Positions 1-5,633 of a stretch of 28,665 nucleotides of DNA are shown here, piece by piece. A program made the translations under genes and the position numbers. The number at the start of each line of letters is the position of its first letter. Positions within the stretch are counted from its first letter, which is position 1. The DNA lies in IMG/VR virus record IMGVR_UViG_3300028840_000184, positions 1-28,665 of that record; one strand, 5' to 3'. Below the pieces are notes generated by a model. The model was not told where the DNA came from and did not search any database. It saw only the letters and a list, made by a program, of their open reading frames with translations. Source of the DNA: a virus.

Positions 1-65
1 ACCTTTTTCCTTTTGGTCAGCTTGCGAATCTTGCGGATGGCCGTTGTGTAGATGAAATCATTCAT
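1..65 (-). CDS. terL: 5' fragment of large terminase gene (duplicate of the copy ending at 28586)
   Basis: The ATG at 65-63 and the next 20 codons encode the N terminus of the large terminase, cut by the window edge. The same bases occur at 28522-28586 as the start of the full gene. The TerS stop and this start overlap as ATGA, showing that the two terminase genes are adjacent on the circle. It is not a second gene. Confidence 0.9.
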   Translation of the reverse strand, partial: MNDFIYTTAIRKIRKLTKRKK

Positions 66-144
66 TCATCATCACCGAATAATGGCTGTTCACGATGTGT
101 CACTTCGTGCTTCTCGGTCAAGTTGTTCAGACGTTGTGTGATGC
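1..144. repeat. left copy of 144-bp terminal direct repeat
   Basis: The first 144 bases are identical to the last 144 bases of the window. The repeat covers the first codons of the large terminase gene and the last codons of the small terminase gene, both on the minus strand. The simplest reading is an assembly overlap from a circular or circularly permuted molecule of 28521 bp; a genuine short terminal repeat of the virion DNA is possible but less likely because it sits inside genes. Confidence 0.95.
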
Positions 145-469
145 TTGTGTTGTAGATGCCGGTCATGCCGCCTTCAATCTGGTCCTGTCGGATGCTTTTG
201 CGTATACGCGAACAGATAGTGCAATATTTGTCATAGCTGCCATTTGTATTGGCAAAATAATGCTCAAGACCTTCAATGATGCCTTCATTTGCGACATAGT
301 TCTCAAAGCCTTCCATCGTCAATGGTTTCTGAAGTTCACGATGCACAGTTATTGCTTTCGGACCAATGAAATCCTTTACAGTTATCGGATGGTCCTTTGT
401 GTGTGCAGCATAGTCAAGGAACAGCTGCCACATCTTCTCTGGTGTTTCAATGTACTTCTTCTTTGCCAT
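62..469 (-). CDS. terS: terminase small subunit, P22 gp3-like (GP3_package family)
   Basis: This 135-residue protein should recognise phage DNA and recruit the large terminase for packaging. The pattern matches the P22 gp3-like family: an N-terminal MWQLFLDYA segment, the central PLTMEGFENYV, and the C-terminal signature DQIEGGMTGIYNTSITQRLNNL (residues about 95-116), followed by an acidic tail. Length is usual for the family. The stop overlaps the terL start by 4 bp across the window join, and the start overlaps the stop of a 58-codon upstream gene (TAATG). The neighbour and the family signature agree, so I am confident of the role, although the DNA site it binds cannot be told. Confidence 0.88.
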   Translation of the reverse strand: MAKKKYIETPEKMWQLFLDYAAHTKDHPITVKDFIGPKAITVHRELQKPLTMEGFENYVANEGIIEGLEHYFANTNGSYDKYCTICSRIRKSIRQDQIEGGMTGIYNTSITQRLNNLTEKHEVTHREQPLFGDDE

Positions 470-645
470 TACTTCTTGAAGTTTCTCAATGCTTCCTGTG
501 GCGTGTTGCCGACACCTTCCTTGAAGTTGCCTTCATTGTTCCAATACCTGTTGGCATCTTCTCGTTTGAATGCGTGCCACTTCATTGTGTAGGTGTTGTG
601 TGTGATATACACGCCATAATTCTCATGGTTCTTATTCTCCTTCAT
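469..645 (-). CDS. small conserved-looking protein of 58 residues, unknown function
   Basis: An open frame of 58 codons starts MKENKNHENY and ends EALRNFKK. Both ends are locked into the operon: its ATG overlaps the upstream stop (ATGA at 645-642) and its TAA overlaps the TerS start (TAATG at 471-467). The protein has an aromatic, strand-like core (GVYITHNTYTMKWHAF) and a C-terminal TPQEALRNF helix, a layout that loosely resembles HicB-like small folds, but I do not recognise a family. Because it directly precedes terS it may be cotranslated with the packaging genes. Function unknown; existence well supported by coupling. Confidence 0.72.
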   Translation of the reverse strand: MKENKNHENYGVYITHNTYTMKWHAFKREDANRYWNNEGNFKEGVGNTPQEALRNFKK

Positions 646-896
646 TTCTTCCTTCTTCTCTTTGGTCTTGGCTTTGGCTTATTTTCTTCAGCGAACTTCA
701 GCATCACACGTGCCATTGTCTGTGCAGAATTGCCACAGGAGAAGCATACACGTGCATTGCCGTGAATGGCCTTGTAGGTTTCTTCATATGCTTTAACTTC
801 AGTCTTAGTCATTTTTCCGCTGAACCTTCTGGCTGCCATCATTTCAAGTTGTGCCGTTCGTTCAGTTATAAATAGCAAAATGTCCTTTTTGTCCAT
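642..896 (-). CDS. small basic protein with a CxxC pair, unknown function
   Basis: The 84-residue product starts MDKKDILLFITERTAQLEMM, carries CFSCGN at about residues 52-57, and ends in a lysine/arginine/proline-rich tail (KPKPRPKRRRKK). One CxxC pair is not enough for a full zinc site, so a dimeric or partial metal site is only a possibility; the basic tail suggests nucleic-acid binding. It is coupled on both sides: TAATG with the upstream gene and ATGA with the 58-codon gene downstream. I do not recognise a family. Confidence 0.7.
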   Translation of the reverse strand: MDKKDILLFITERTAQLEMMAARRFSGKMTKTEVKAYEETYKAIHGNARVCFSCGNSAQTMARVMLKFAEENKPKPRPKRRRKK

Positions 897-1090
897 TAGT
901 CAGTTTGATCAATTAATTGTTCACTTGCAGGTTCAACGCAGAAACCGCAGGTCTGTTTGTCCTGTTGAATTTCATCGAAGCATTTGAGAAATGCATCTCT
1001 TGATACTTCGTGTAACTGGTTAACGGTTGCTATGTGTGTCTTTGGAAACAACTCCATAGCCCTAGCTTCTGCTTGTTCTCTTGTTTTCAT
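896..1090 (-). CDS. small protein with C-terminal CxxC, unknown function
   Basis: The 64-residue product begins MKTREQAEARAMELFPKTH and contains CGFC near residue 49, with a predicted helical N-terminal half. It overlaps the upstream gene by ATGA and the downstream gene by TAATG, so it sits firmly in the operon. A stretch of 39 bases of this gene (993-1031) has a degenerate copy at 1517-1555, which suggests a past duplication. No family recognised. Confidence 0.68.
   Translation of the reverse strand: MKTREQAEARAMELFPKTHIATVNQLHEVSRDAFLKCFDEIQQDKQTCGFCVEPASEQLIDQTD
993..1031 (-). repeat. parent copy of a 39-bp duplicated segment inside a small gene
   Basis: This segment encodes ATVNQLHEVSRDA in the 64-residue gene at 896-1090. 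It matches 1517-1555 at 35 of 39 positions by direct comparison. Confidence 0.75.
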
Positions 1091-1320
1091 TCGTAAGTCT
1101 CTTTGTAGTATTGTTCTGATTCTAATTGTCTACTCGCTTTGTAATCGCTTTTACCTCTGTAATAACCCATCTTAATCTGCTCCCGTTCCGTTTCGAGTAG
1201 GTTCATTTCCTTGATGTCATCTAAAACCATCTTCAATAAATACTCAATTGAGGGAGATTTGGTTTTTTTAGCCTCTTTTTCGTACTTATCAATCAACTGT
1301 TGCATAGCTGTCTTTTTCAT
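1087..1320 (-). CDS. small charged, helical protein, unknown function
   Basis: A 77-residue protein rich in lysine, glutamate and tyrosine, begins MKKTAMQQLIDKYEKEAKK and has no cysteines or membrane segment; it looks mostly helical. The start is preceded by GAGAGAAG, the purine leader seen before several early genes, and follows the non-coding stretch with inverted repeats at 1321-1429. Its stop overlaps the next gene (ATGA). The DNA here is richer in A and T than the virion genes. No family recognised. Confidence 0.65.
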   Translation of the reverse strand: MKKTAMQQLIDKYEKEAKKTKSPSIEYLLKMVLDDIKEMNLLETEREQIKMGYYRGKSDYKASRQLESEQYYKETYE

Positions 1321-1429
1321 CTTCTCTCAATTAGTGTGCTATAACGCACGATTCAACTTAATTCTATCTCAATTCTCAATTCGCGATTCGCAAAGTGCGT
1401 TAAACCGCACAACCTGTACTAAATAACAT
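1321..1429 (-). promoter_or_regulatory. AT-rich non-coding stretch with two GTGC-type inverted repeats
   Basis: Two short inverted repeats share the core GTGC/GCAC: 1395-1410 has GTGCG and CGCAC arms of 5 bp around TTAAAC, and 1336-1349 has GTGC and GCAC arms around TATAAC. Between them lie repeats of the type AATTGAGA. The block separates a tiny possible membrane peptide from the operon that leads into terS, so an operator or a transcript-processing site is plausible. I see no good TAnnTTTG promoter in it. Confidence 0.4.
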
Positions 1430-1513
1430 TTAGTCAAAATTTTCTCCGTTCAATATTCTAACGACATAAATCAACAGCAACATAATAAAACAGAATAGAA
1501 TCACATCATCCAT
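1430..1513 (-). CDS. possible 27-residue membrane peptide
   Basis: An ATG at 1513 opens a 27-codon frame (MDDVILFCFIMLLLIYVV then RILNGENFD) with one strongly hydrophobic segment of about 16 residues followed by a positive residue, as in single-pass phage micropeptides. There is no upstream Shine-Dalgarno site and the frame starts just beside the relic duplication at 1517-1555. The hydrophobic pattern is the only support; it could be chance. Confidence 0.35.
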   Translation of the reverse strand: MDDVILFCFIMLLLIYVVRILNGENFD

Positions 1514-1516
1514 GTC

Positions 1517-1555
1517 GCATCTCTTGAAACTTCGTGTAACTGATTAACAGTCGCT
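1517..1555 (-). pseudogene. degenerate copy of 993-1031, relic of a duplicated small gene
   Basis: Thirty-five of 39 bases match 993-1031 in the same orientation, and the frame still reads ATVNQLHEVSRDA, but it follows a TAA and has no start, so it cannot make the protein. It looks like the trace of a partial tandem duplication or of recombination between related small-gene cassettes. Confidence 0.6.
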
Positions 1556-1567
1556 TAATTCGCAATG

Positions 1568-1735
1568 TTACTGTTCGCTTTGCCCTACAACAGCCGGTAT
1601 AGTTAATTTTTTAACTAACTCTATTGCTACTCTTTCAAAGTCTGTTTCAAATAAAGCTATGTGTTTTCCATGTCCTTGTACATCTACTTCTACACTTGCT
1701 TTTCTTAATATTTCTTTTATTTCTATAAGTTCCAT
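1568..1735 (-). CDS. small protein of 55 residues, unknown function
   Basis: The frame starts with ATG at 1735 (MELIEIKEILRKASVEVDVQ) and ends VVGQSEQ. It alternates helix- and strand-like segments with balanced charge, as expected of a folded small protein, and its codons are notably A/T-ending. It lies between the 42-codon gene upstream and the tiny membrane peptide downstream and does not overlap either. No family recognised; supported by amino-acid composition and strand consistency only. Confidence 0.5.
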   Translation of the reverse strand: MELIEIKEILRKASVEVDVQGHGKHIALFETDFERVAIELVKKLTIPAVVGQSEQ

Positions 1736-1827
1736 GATTCATTTATTTTTATCCTTTAAAAAACTAACCATACCCAACGTTGTGCTTCAATAATGACACA
1801 TTAACACCAATTCAACCCGTTAGTGTA
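1736..1827. other. non-coding gap with a short palindrome
   Basis: About 90 bases without a credible frame. It contains TAATG-ACA-CATTA (5-bp arms) near 1793-1805 and a poly-A-like leader in front of the 55-codon gene. I see no clear promoter. Confidence 0.4.
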
Positions 1828-1956
1828 TCACTTCTGATTGGAATTATTGTTTAAAATTTCCAATCTTTCAATTGACCGAACTATTGAATCAACCTTTCGC
1901 GCTATCTTCTTAGCCTTCAGCTTGTGACCATTCAATTTGACAATCTTGCTGCTCAT
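1828..1956 (-). CDS. small basic protein of 42 residues, unknown function
   Basis: The ATG at 1956 overlaps the stop of the upstream membrane-protein gene (ATGA), and the frame runs 42 codons (MSSKIVKLNGHKLKAKKIAR...NNNSNQK). It is strongly basic and helical in character, so nucleic-acid or protein binding is possible. The coupling to the upstream gene is the main support for its reality. Confidence 0.55.
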   Translation of the reverse strand: MSSKIVKLNGHKLKAKKIARKVDSIVRSIERLEILNNNSNQK

Positions 1957-2225
1957 GGCATCCAGAAGATTCTAAATATGTACAGTATCCGTTCAAACAA
2001 CACGGCCATCAATGCCACCTGGACAGATGGCCAGACAGCTTCAGTTGTTGCTGCTCCAACAGCCAATCCAATCCAGAATGATAGACACAGCGAACAATCG
2101 AATGGCTTAATGCTTGCCCATTCGTCAATGTTCATCCATTGTTTAATGTACGTCTGAATGCTTATCACTTCGATTAGAAGTGATGCGATGACCGCTGCTG
2201 ATACAGCGTTGTAAAATAATTCCAT
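1953..2225 (-). CDS. small membrane protein with C-x2-C-x2-FW motif (DUF1360-like)
   Basis: The 90-residue product has a hydrophobic N-terminal segment (residues 5-25), the motif FDCSLCLSFWIGLAVG near residues 42-57 at the head of a second membrane segment, and a third hydrophobic stretch towards the C terminus. The CxxC-x-x-FW arrangement recalls the DUF1360 family of phage and bacterial membrane proteins of unknown function. The start codon lies 83 bp inside the end of the sigma-like gene, a long overlap. Downstream it is coupled to a 42-codon gene. Confidence 0.65.
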   Translation of the reverse strand: MELFYNAVSAAVIASLLIEVISIQTYIKQWMNIDEWASIKPFDCSLCLSFWIGLAVGAATTEAVWPSVQVALMAVLFERILYIFRIFWMP

Positions 2226-2724
2226 AGTAATCTTCCTTTAGTTGGTCCAATGTTCTACGGACCGAGTTGCCAATTGATTTGAATGGAATGTCTACCTTTT
2301 TGGAAACTTTCCGATAACTTCCTTCCTGGAGCCACAACCGCAGCACTTCCTTGTCATACCAATGATAGCTGTCCAACAATGCTTCGATGATCATCATGTC
2401 ATCTTCCTGGTCCCAATCGTAACCATCGGCATCATCGGCAATGTCAGGAATCTCTGTGCTGTGTGCGAATAGGCCATGCTTTCGTGCGAATGTAGACCTT
2501 GGTGATGTTGCCATTGTCATCATGGTGCGAACTACGTAGTAACGCAGATAGCCACCATCATTGACCTTTTCCCATTTCTGTTCATCCATTTCCAGAATGA
2601 CCATTGCAGCTTCCTGGATAAGGTCATCAGCAAACCTGTGACAAATGCGAACTGCAAGTTCACGCAGTTCATCATCTGCCAACAGGTCAATTGCTGCTTG
2701 TCGTTTAGAATGGCAGGTCATCAT
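2143..2724 (-). CDS. sigma-70-like / helix-turn-helix regulator
   Basis: From ATG at 2724 the protein has 193 residues. Residues 25-85 (FADDLIQEA, GYLRYYVVRTMM, STFARKHG) resemble sigma region 2, with DDLIQE at the usual place, and residues 118-165 (WYDKEVLRLWLQEGSYRKVS, then IPFKSIGNSVRRTLDQL) look like a region 4 helix-turn-helix. Phage proteins of this kind are often annotated as sigma factors and may steer host RNA polymerase to late genes. The frame is open further upstream, but that would overlap the whole of the SSB-like gene end; the ATGATG at 2724 inside that gene is the natural start. The last 27 residues overlap the next gene in another frame. Confidence 0.65.
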   Translation of the reverse strand: MMTCHSKRQAAIDLLADDELRELAVRICHRFADDLIQEAAMVILEMDEQKWEKVNDGGYLRYYVVRTMMTMATSPRSTFARKHGLFAHSTEIPDIADDADGYDWDQEDDMMIIEALLDSYHWYDKEVLRLWLQEGSYRKVSKKVDIPFKSIGNSVRRTLDQLKEDYYGIILQRCISSGHRITSNRSDKHSDVH

Positions 2725-2998
2725 TTCCGATGGCTGCAGCCTTCTCTTTGGATTTTGCCACAACCTTTTCTTTGACACTTCCTTCCTTCTCTGGTTTCCA
2801 TGTGTCCACAGAAATTGCCACGTCATTGCCATAGTCATCAAGTTGATCACGCAGGTTGATGTTGACCTTCACATACTTCTTGCCGTTGTAGACGAACGTG
2901 TGTTCAGTAGGAATCTTGTCAAGACAGATGGATGCTTTCAACCATGTGTCACCTTTCTTCTGGCCATTGCCACAGTAAATTGTTTTTTCTTCACTCAT
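2705..2998 (-). CDS. putative single-stranded DNA-binding protein with DDLPF tail
   Basis: The 97-residue protein has a beta-rich body (TIYCGNGQKKGDTWLKASICL, then HTFVYNGKKYVKVNINLRDQL and VAISVDTW) and a charged linker ending in GNDDLPF. An acidic C-terminal tip with a final Pro-Phe is the protein-interaction tail of bacterial SSB proteins, and the length and strand pattern fit a small OB fold. I recognise no close family, so SSB function is inferred from the tail, the size and the replication neighbours. A perfect -7 promoter element lies 23 bases upstream of the start, so it may have its own transcript. Confidence 0.55.
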   Translation of the reverse strand: MSEEKTIYCGNGQKKGDTWLKASICLDKIPTEHTFVYNGKKYVKVNINLRDQLDDYGNDVAISVDTWKPEKEGSVKEKVVAKSKEKAAAIGNDDLPF

Positions 2999-3020
2999 TG
3001 TGTTTAAAAATTGATTTCTA

Positions 3021-3028
3021 CAAATATA
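3021..3028 (-). promoter_or_regulatory. Bacteroidota-type -7 element (TATATTTG) upstream of the SSB-like gene
   Basis: The minus strand reads TATATTTG, a full match to TAnnTTTG. No good TTG -33 element is seen 19-21 bases upstream, so it may be weak or regulated. The predicted transcript would begin some 15 bases before the start codon at 2998, with the leader TTTTTAAACACA. Confidence 0.5.
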
Positions 3029-3034
3029 CGATTT

Positions 3035-3691
3035 TCAGAATAATCTTTGTTGCGCTTGGTGTTGCTTCAATCGTTTCATTGCTGCATCAAAGTATTCCTT
3101 GTCAAGTTCGCAGGCTGTCAAGTCAAAACCTAAGTTGTGGCAAGCTATGGCAATACTTCCGGAACCAAGATGCGTGTCAAGTATTTTGTCACCTTCTTTT
3201 GCGTAGTTCATCAAAAGCCATTCGTAAAGTTTAACGGGCTTTTGTGTTGGGTGGATTCTTTCTTCAACTTTTTGATTTTTTGGCCCCTGCCTAAATCCAC
3301 ACCACGTGTATCTGTATATTTTTGCTGCTCTTTTAAATGAAGTAAAGGCAAATTCCCCATCGCTAAAATCTTGTGCACCAGTGTCTTTATCCCAAAAAAT
3401 CCATCCCATGCTTGGCGGTATATGTTCTACCATGTAATTGCCTCCCCAAATAATCTGATTTTTAGAAACTCTAAATAATTCGGAAAAGTAAATTTTATCT
3501 GGTATTGTTGAATCCATACCTGCAAATGGTTTATACTTTCTTGCTTTCCATCTGCCTCCAGTTCTTTTTTCGTTATTGCCACCATGTTCACCAATCCCGT
3601 AAGGAGGGTCAACAATAGCCAAATCGAACGCATTATCAGGCATCTTAGCCATTGCATCCATGCAGTCCATGTTTGTTATCTGAATACCCAT
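3035..3691 (-). CDS. DNA (adenine-N6 or cytosine-N4) methyltransferase
   Basis: Starting at the ATG that overlaps the upstream stop as TGATG (3691), the protein has 218 residues. Catalytic motif IV is DPPY at residues 28-31; HPTQKPVKL (147-155) and LDTHLGSGS (171-179) correspond to motifs X and I. The order motif IV before motif I is that of beta-class enzymes. Motif I has H and S where F and T are common, a conservative variant. No restriction gene is adjacent, so it is an orphan enzyme that may protect phage DNA from host restriction. Its DNA is richer in A/T than neighbours: by hand count 36 G/C of 120 at 3421-3540, suggesting separate acquisition. Confidence 0.9.
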   Translation of the reverse strand: MGIQITNMDCMDAMAKMPDNAFDLAIVDPPYGIGEHGGNNEKRTGGRWKARKYKPFAGMDSTIPDKIYFSELFRVSKNQIIWGGNYMVEHIPPSMGWIFWDKDTGAQDFSDGEFAFTSFKRAAKIYRYTWCGFRQGPKNQKVEERIHPTQKPVKLYEWLLMNYAKEGDKILDTHLGSGSIAIACHNLGFDLTACELDKEYFDAAMKRLKQHQAQQRLF

Positions 3692-4251
3692 CAAACAATA
3701 CCATTTGAACGGAACCATCTGGTCACAGTCTGTTCATATCTGTTGTCTTCCTGCATCAACGCAAATCTACCTTGTGGCTTTTCGTTCGGCAATGCCTTGA
3801 CTTCATTCCTTTCAAGTAGGTATTGGTAAAGTAATCCCCACATTGGAAATTCTGGCAATCTGCCATGTTCCTGAAGGTAGTTGATGGTCCATTGATACAT
3901 GAATGGTGCATCAATAGGATCACTTGCTGCTTCCAATTGTTTCGGTTGGAATTTTGGCTGTGATGCCTTGCTTCTTTCTGTCTGCTGAAATGCTCGTAGA
4001 ACTTCACCAACAACCTTTGGTGACAATTGCTGACCATAGGTTGACAATGTCAATGGCTTGTTGTTCAAAGATAGACTTCCGGATGCGGCCTTCTGAAATG
4101 CTGTGACCAACTTGAAGTCATCAATGTGCGGAAATTCAGCATCCACGAATCTTGCGATGATGTCCATCAGCATCTGACCATCTGGTGACCTGTCGAATTG
4201 TTTACAGCCAACCAATAAAGGCAGCTTGTGAATAGTTGCTTGTTGAATCAT
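3691..4251 (-). CDS. replication-module protein of unknown function
   Basis: The 186-residue protein contains no motif I can name. A segment near residues 30-80 (MDIIARFVDAEFP, FKLVTAFQKAASGSL, LSTYGQQLSPKVVGEVLRAF) is helical and has the look of a conserved domain found beside DUF6291 proteins in Bacteroidota phages. The start is preceded by CACACAGAGAGAACAC, the purine-rich leader common to the early genes. It is placed between the DUF6291 protein and the methyltransferase, so a replication or DNA-processing role is likely by context only. Confidence 0.6.
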   Translation of the reverse strand: MIQQATIHKLPLLVGCKQFDRSPDGQMLMDIIARFVDAEFPHIDDFKLVTAFQKAASGSLSLNNKPLTLSTYGQQLSPKVVGEVLRAFQQTERSKASQPKFQPKQLEAASDPIDAPFMYQWTINYLQEHGRLPEFPMWGLLYQYLLERNEVKALPNEKPQGRFALMQEDNRYEQTVTRWFRSNGIV

Positions 4252-4274
4252 GTGTTCTCTCTGTGTGTTGTAAT

Positions 4275-4934
4275 TTATGAATTTATTTTTGGTTGTTCAA
4301 CTTCAAAGTCAAATTTGAATCCGTTGACATCGTCACCTTTCTCCTTCGCCCGTTTTATCCAGGATAGCACCGCTGCTTTCCAATTGGCCATTGGCACCTG
4401 TCCGACCATCCAACCTTTGCTTTCGTAGTAATACCAAAACTTGTCTGCTTCATCTTGGCTTCTGCATCCGGAATGATACATCCATTCTCTCACTTCATCC
4501 AATGATGGTGCGCCAACAACATTGACATTTCCATTCTCATTTACATTACCATTTACATTACCATTTACATTACCATTTACATTTACATTAGGTTTTTCAC
4601 TTGTATAACCTAAGTCTGTCAATGGTTTGTGTTTGGTTTCATCTAGGTTATGGTTTGGTTTTACTTTGGTTTTAGTTAGGTTACGGTTTGGTTTCGGTTT
4701 GGTTTTTTTTGAACTTGGACGGCCACCTTTTTGGCCATTGTTGAATCTTGCAATATTTGCATCTAATTGTGGCTTGATCAACCTAAATGCCAACTTTGGT
4801 GTGCCTTCCAATGATGGCTCCACGAAGTTCAAAGCATAGTCACAGATGGCATCAAACATGGCGCACTTTTCTTCTGGACACAGGTCTTCAGCAGCTTCAA
4901 AGAATGACCTGTAAAAAATAAAGCTGTCTCTCAT
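4275..4934 (-). CDS. DUF6291-type replication protein with repeat linker
   Basis: Residues 3-72 (SFIFYRSFFEAAEDLCPEEK ... RFNNGQKGGRP) match the DUF6291 pattern known from phage replication modules. A lysine/asparagine/threonine-rich linker follows (75-115), then four or more GNVN tetrapeptide repeats (about 116-138), and a C-terminal domain (145-195) with FWYYYESKGWMVGQ and NWKAAVLSWIKR, the helical pattern seen at the end of many phage replication initiators. Two folded domains joined by a low-complexity linker suggest an origin-binding or helicase-recruiting protein. Start overlaps the DnaA-like stop (ATGA). Exact function uncertain. Confidence 0.72.
   Translation of the reverse strand: MRDSFIFYRSFFEAAEDLCPEEKCAMFDAICDYALNFVEPSLEGTPKLAFRLIKPQLDANIARFNNGQKGGRPSSKKTKPKPNRNLTKTKVKPNHNLDETKHKPLTDLGYTSEKPNVNVNGNVNGNVNGNVNENGNVNVVGAPSLDEVREWMYHSGCRSQDEADKFWYYYESKGWMVGQVPMANWKAAVLSWIKRAKEKGDDVNGFKFDFEVEQPKINS
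4537..4590 (-). repeat. 12-bp tandem repeat encoding GNVN repeats
   Basis: The unit CCATTTACATTA on the plus strand recurs at 4549-4560, 4561-4572 and, with one change, 4573-4584, flanked by partial units. It lies within the DUF6291 gene and encodes the asparagine/valine/glycine linker. A multiple of three bases lets copy number vary without frameshift. Confidence 0.85.
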
Positions 4935-5374
4935 TTGATGACGAATTTAGTTCCTTGTTTGAAGAATCGGAATCCAAGGGAACGCAGGATCTCTGTCAGT
5001 TCAGCAACCGTGTACTTGTATTCAAACAGCAATTCATTGTCAATGCGCCTGATATTATGAATCACAGATGCATGGTTCATGGATGCCATTTCAGCAATAC
5101 GTGTGATGGATAGACCTGTTTCCATTTCCGGCTGTCGCAATAGCCAAAAGACAGCTGCCCTGGCCTTCACGATATGCGCTCGCCTATCTTTGCTGTATAA
5201 CGCATTTCTGTCAACACCATAGTATTTCATAACAGCATTTGTGATATTCTCCACGTTCACTGCCTGCCCGTTAACTATTGGCGCATTAATGACTTGATCA
5301 GTCAATTCTTGTCGGTAAAATTCCACCAACTTTTCAATGCTTTGCTTTTCGATTTCTGATAATTCTTTCTTCAC
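4931..5374 (-). CDS. stand-alone DnaA domain-IV-like DNA-binding protein
   Basis: The 147-residue protein matches the C-terminal DNA-binding domain of DnaA: VMKYYGVDRNALYSKDRRAH (48-67) with the following IVKARAAVFWLLR is the basic loop and helix region, and ASMNHASVIHNIRRID (97-112) takes the place of the DnaA signature helix (F..RDHSTV.HA). There is no AAA+ ATPase part. It probably binds DnaA-box-like sites at the phage origin or competes with host DnaA. It starts with GTG at 5374, overlapping the upstream stop as GTGA, preceded by TTTAAAAACACAGAGAA. Neighbours are replication genes. Confidence 0.8.
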   Translation of the reverse strand: MKKELSEIEKQSIEKLVEFYRQELTDQVINAPIVNGQAVNVENITNAVMKYYGVDRNALYSKDRRAHIVKARAAVFWLLRQPEMETGLSITRIAEMASMNHASVIHNIRRIDNELLFEYKYTVAELTEILRSLGFRFFKQGTKFVIK

Positions 5375-5622
5375 TTCTCTGTGTTTTTAAATATTTCTGA
5401 ATAAATGTCTGTCATGTAATGACCTATCGCCGCCCTTGTGAAATCTGACAATGAATTATATGGTGTGTTCTTCATTGTCCTTTTCATCAAGTCAATCTGT
5501 TCTTCAGACAGTCTGACTGTTATCACCTTTGATGCTTTTTCTTCAGATGTTTTTTTCTTGAATCCACGTTCTCCCTTTTTCGGATAAAATTCTGCACTGT
5601 CAAATACTGTTTTCCAAATCAT
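5371..5622 (-). CDS. ribbon-helix-helix DNA-binding protein
   Basis: The 83-residue product has a basic N-terminal part and a ribbon-helix-helix core at residues 33-70: the strand KVITVRLSEEQ, then IDLMKRTMKNTP and a second helix SLSDFTRAAIGHYM. Such dimers act as repressors or as partners of plasmid/phage replication genes. No toxin gene is adjacent, so an antitoxin role is not favoured. The last codons double as the purine leader of the DnaA-like gene, whose GTG overlaps the stop. Target unknown. Confidence 0.75.
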   Translation of the reverse strand: MIWKTVFDSAEFYPKKGERGFKKKTSEEKASKVITVRLSEEQIDLMKRTMKNTPYNSLSDFTRAAIGHYMTDIYSEIFKNTEK

Positions 5623-5633
5623 TTTTGTGTTTT

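Noticed and set aside
1-144. The end repeat as a true virion terminal repeat or att site
   Set aside because: It lies inside terL and terS and restores both genes when merged; no integrase gene or tRNA half is present. An assembly overlap explains it fully.
1736-1827. Integron-type attC-like site around the CAACGTTG and TAACGGG stretches
   Set aside because: The two halves do not pair as attC boxes and there is no integron integrase; only a 5-bp palindrome remains.
2725-2850. N-terminal extension of the sigma-like gene to 2850
   Set aside because: It would lie inside the SSB-like gene in another frame, and its residues (many M, T, W, K) look like an antiframe translation. The ATGATG at 2724 is a better start.
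4537-4590. Tandem units mistaken for a CRISPR-like array
   Set aside because: The units are 12 bp without spacers and are in frame within a coding gene.
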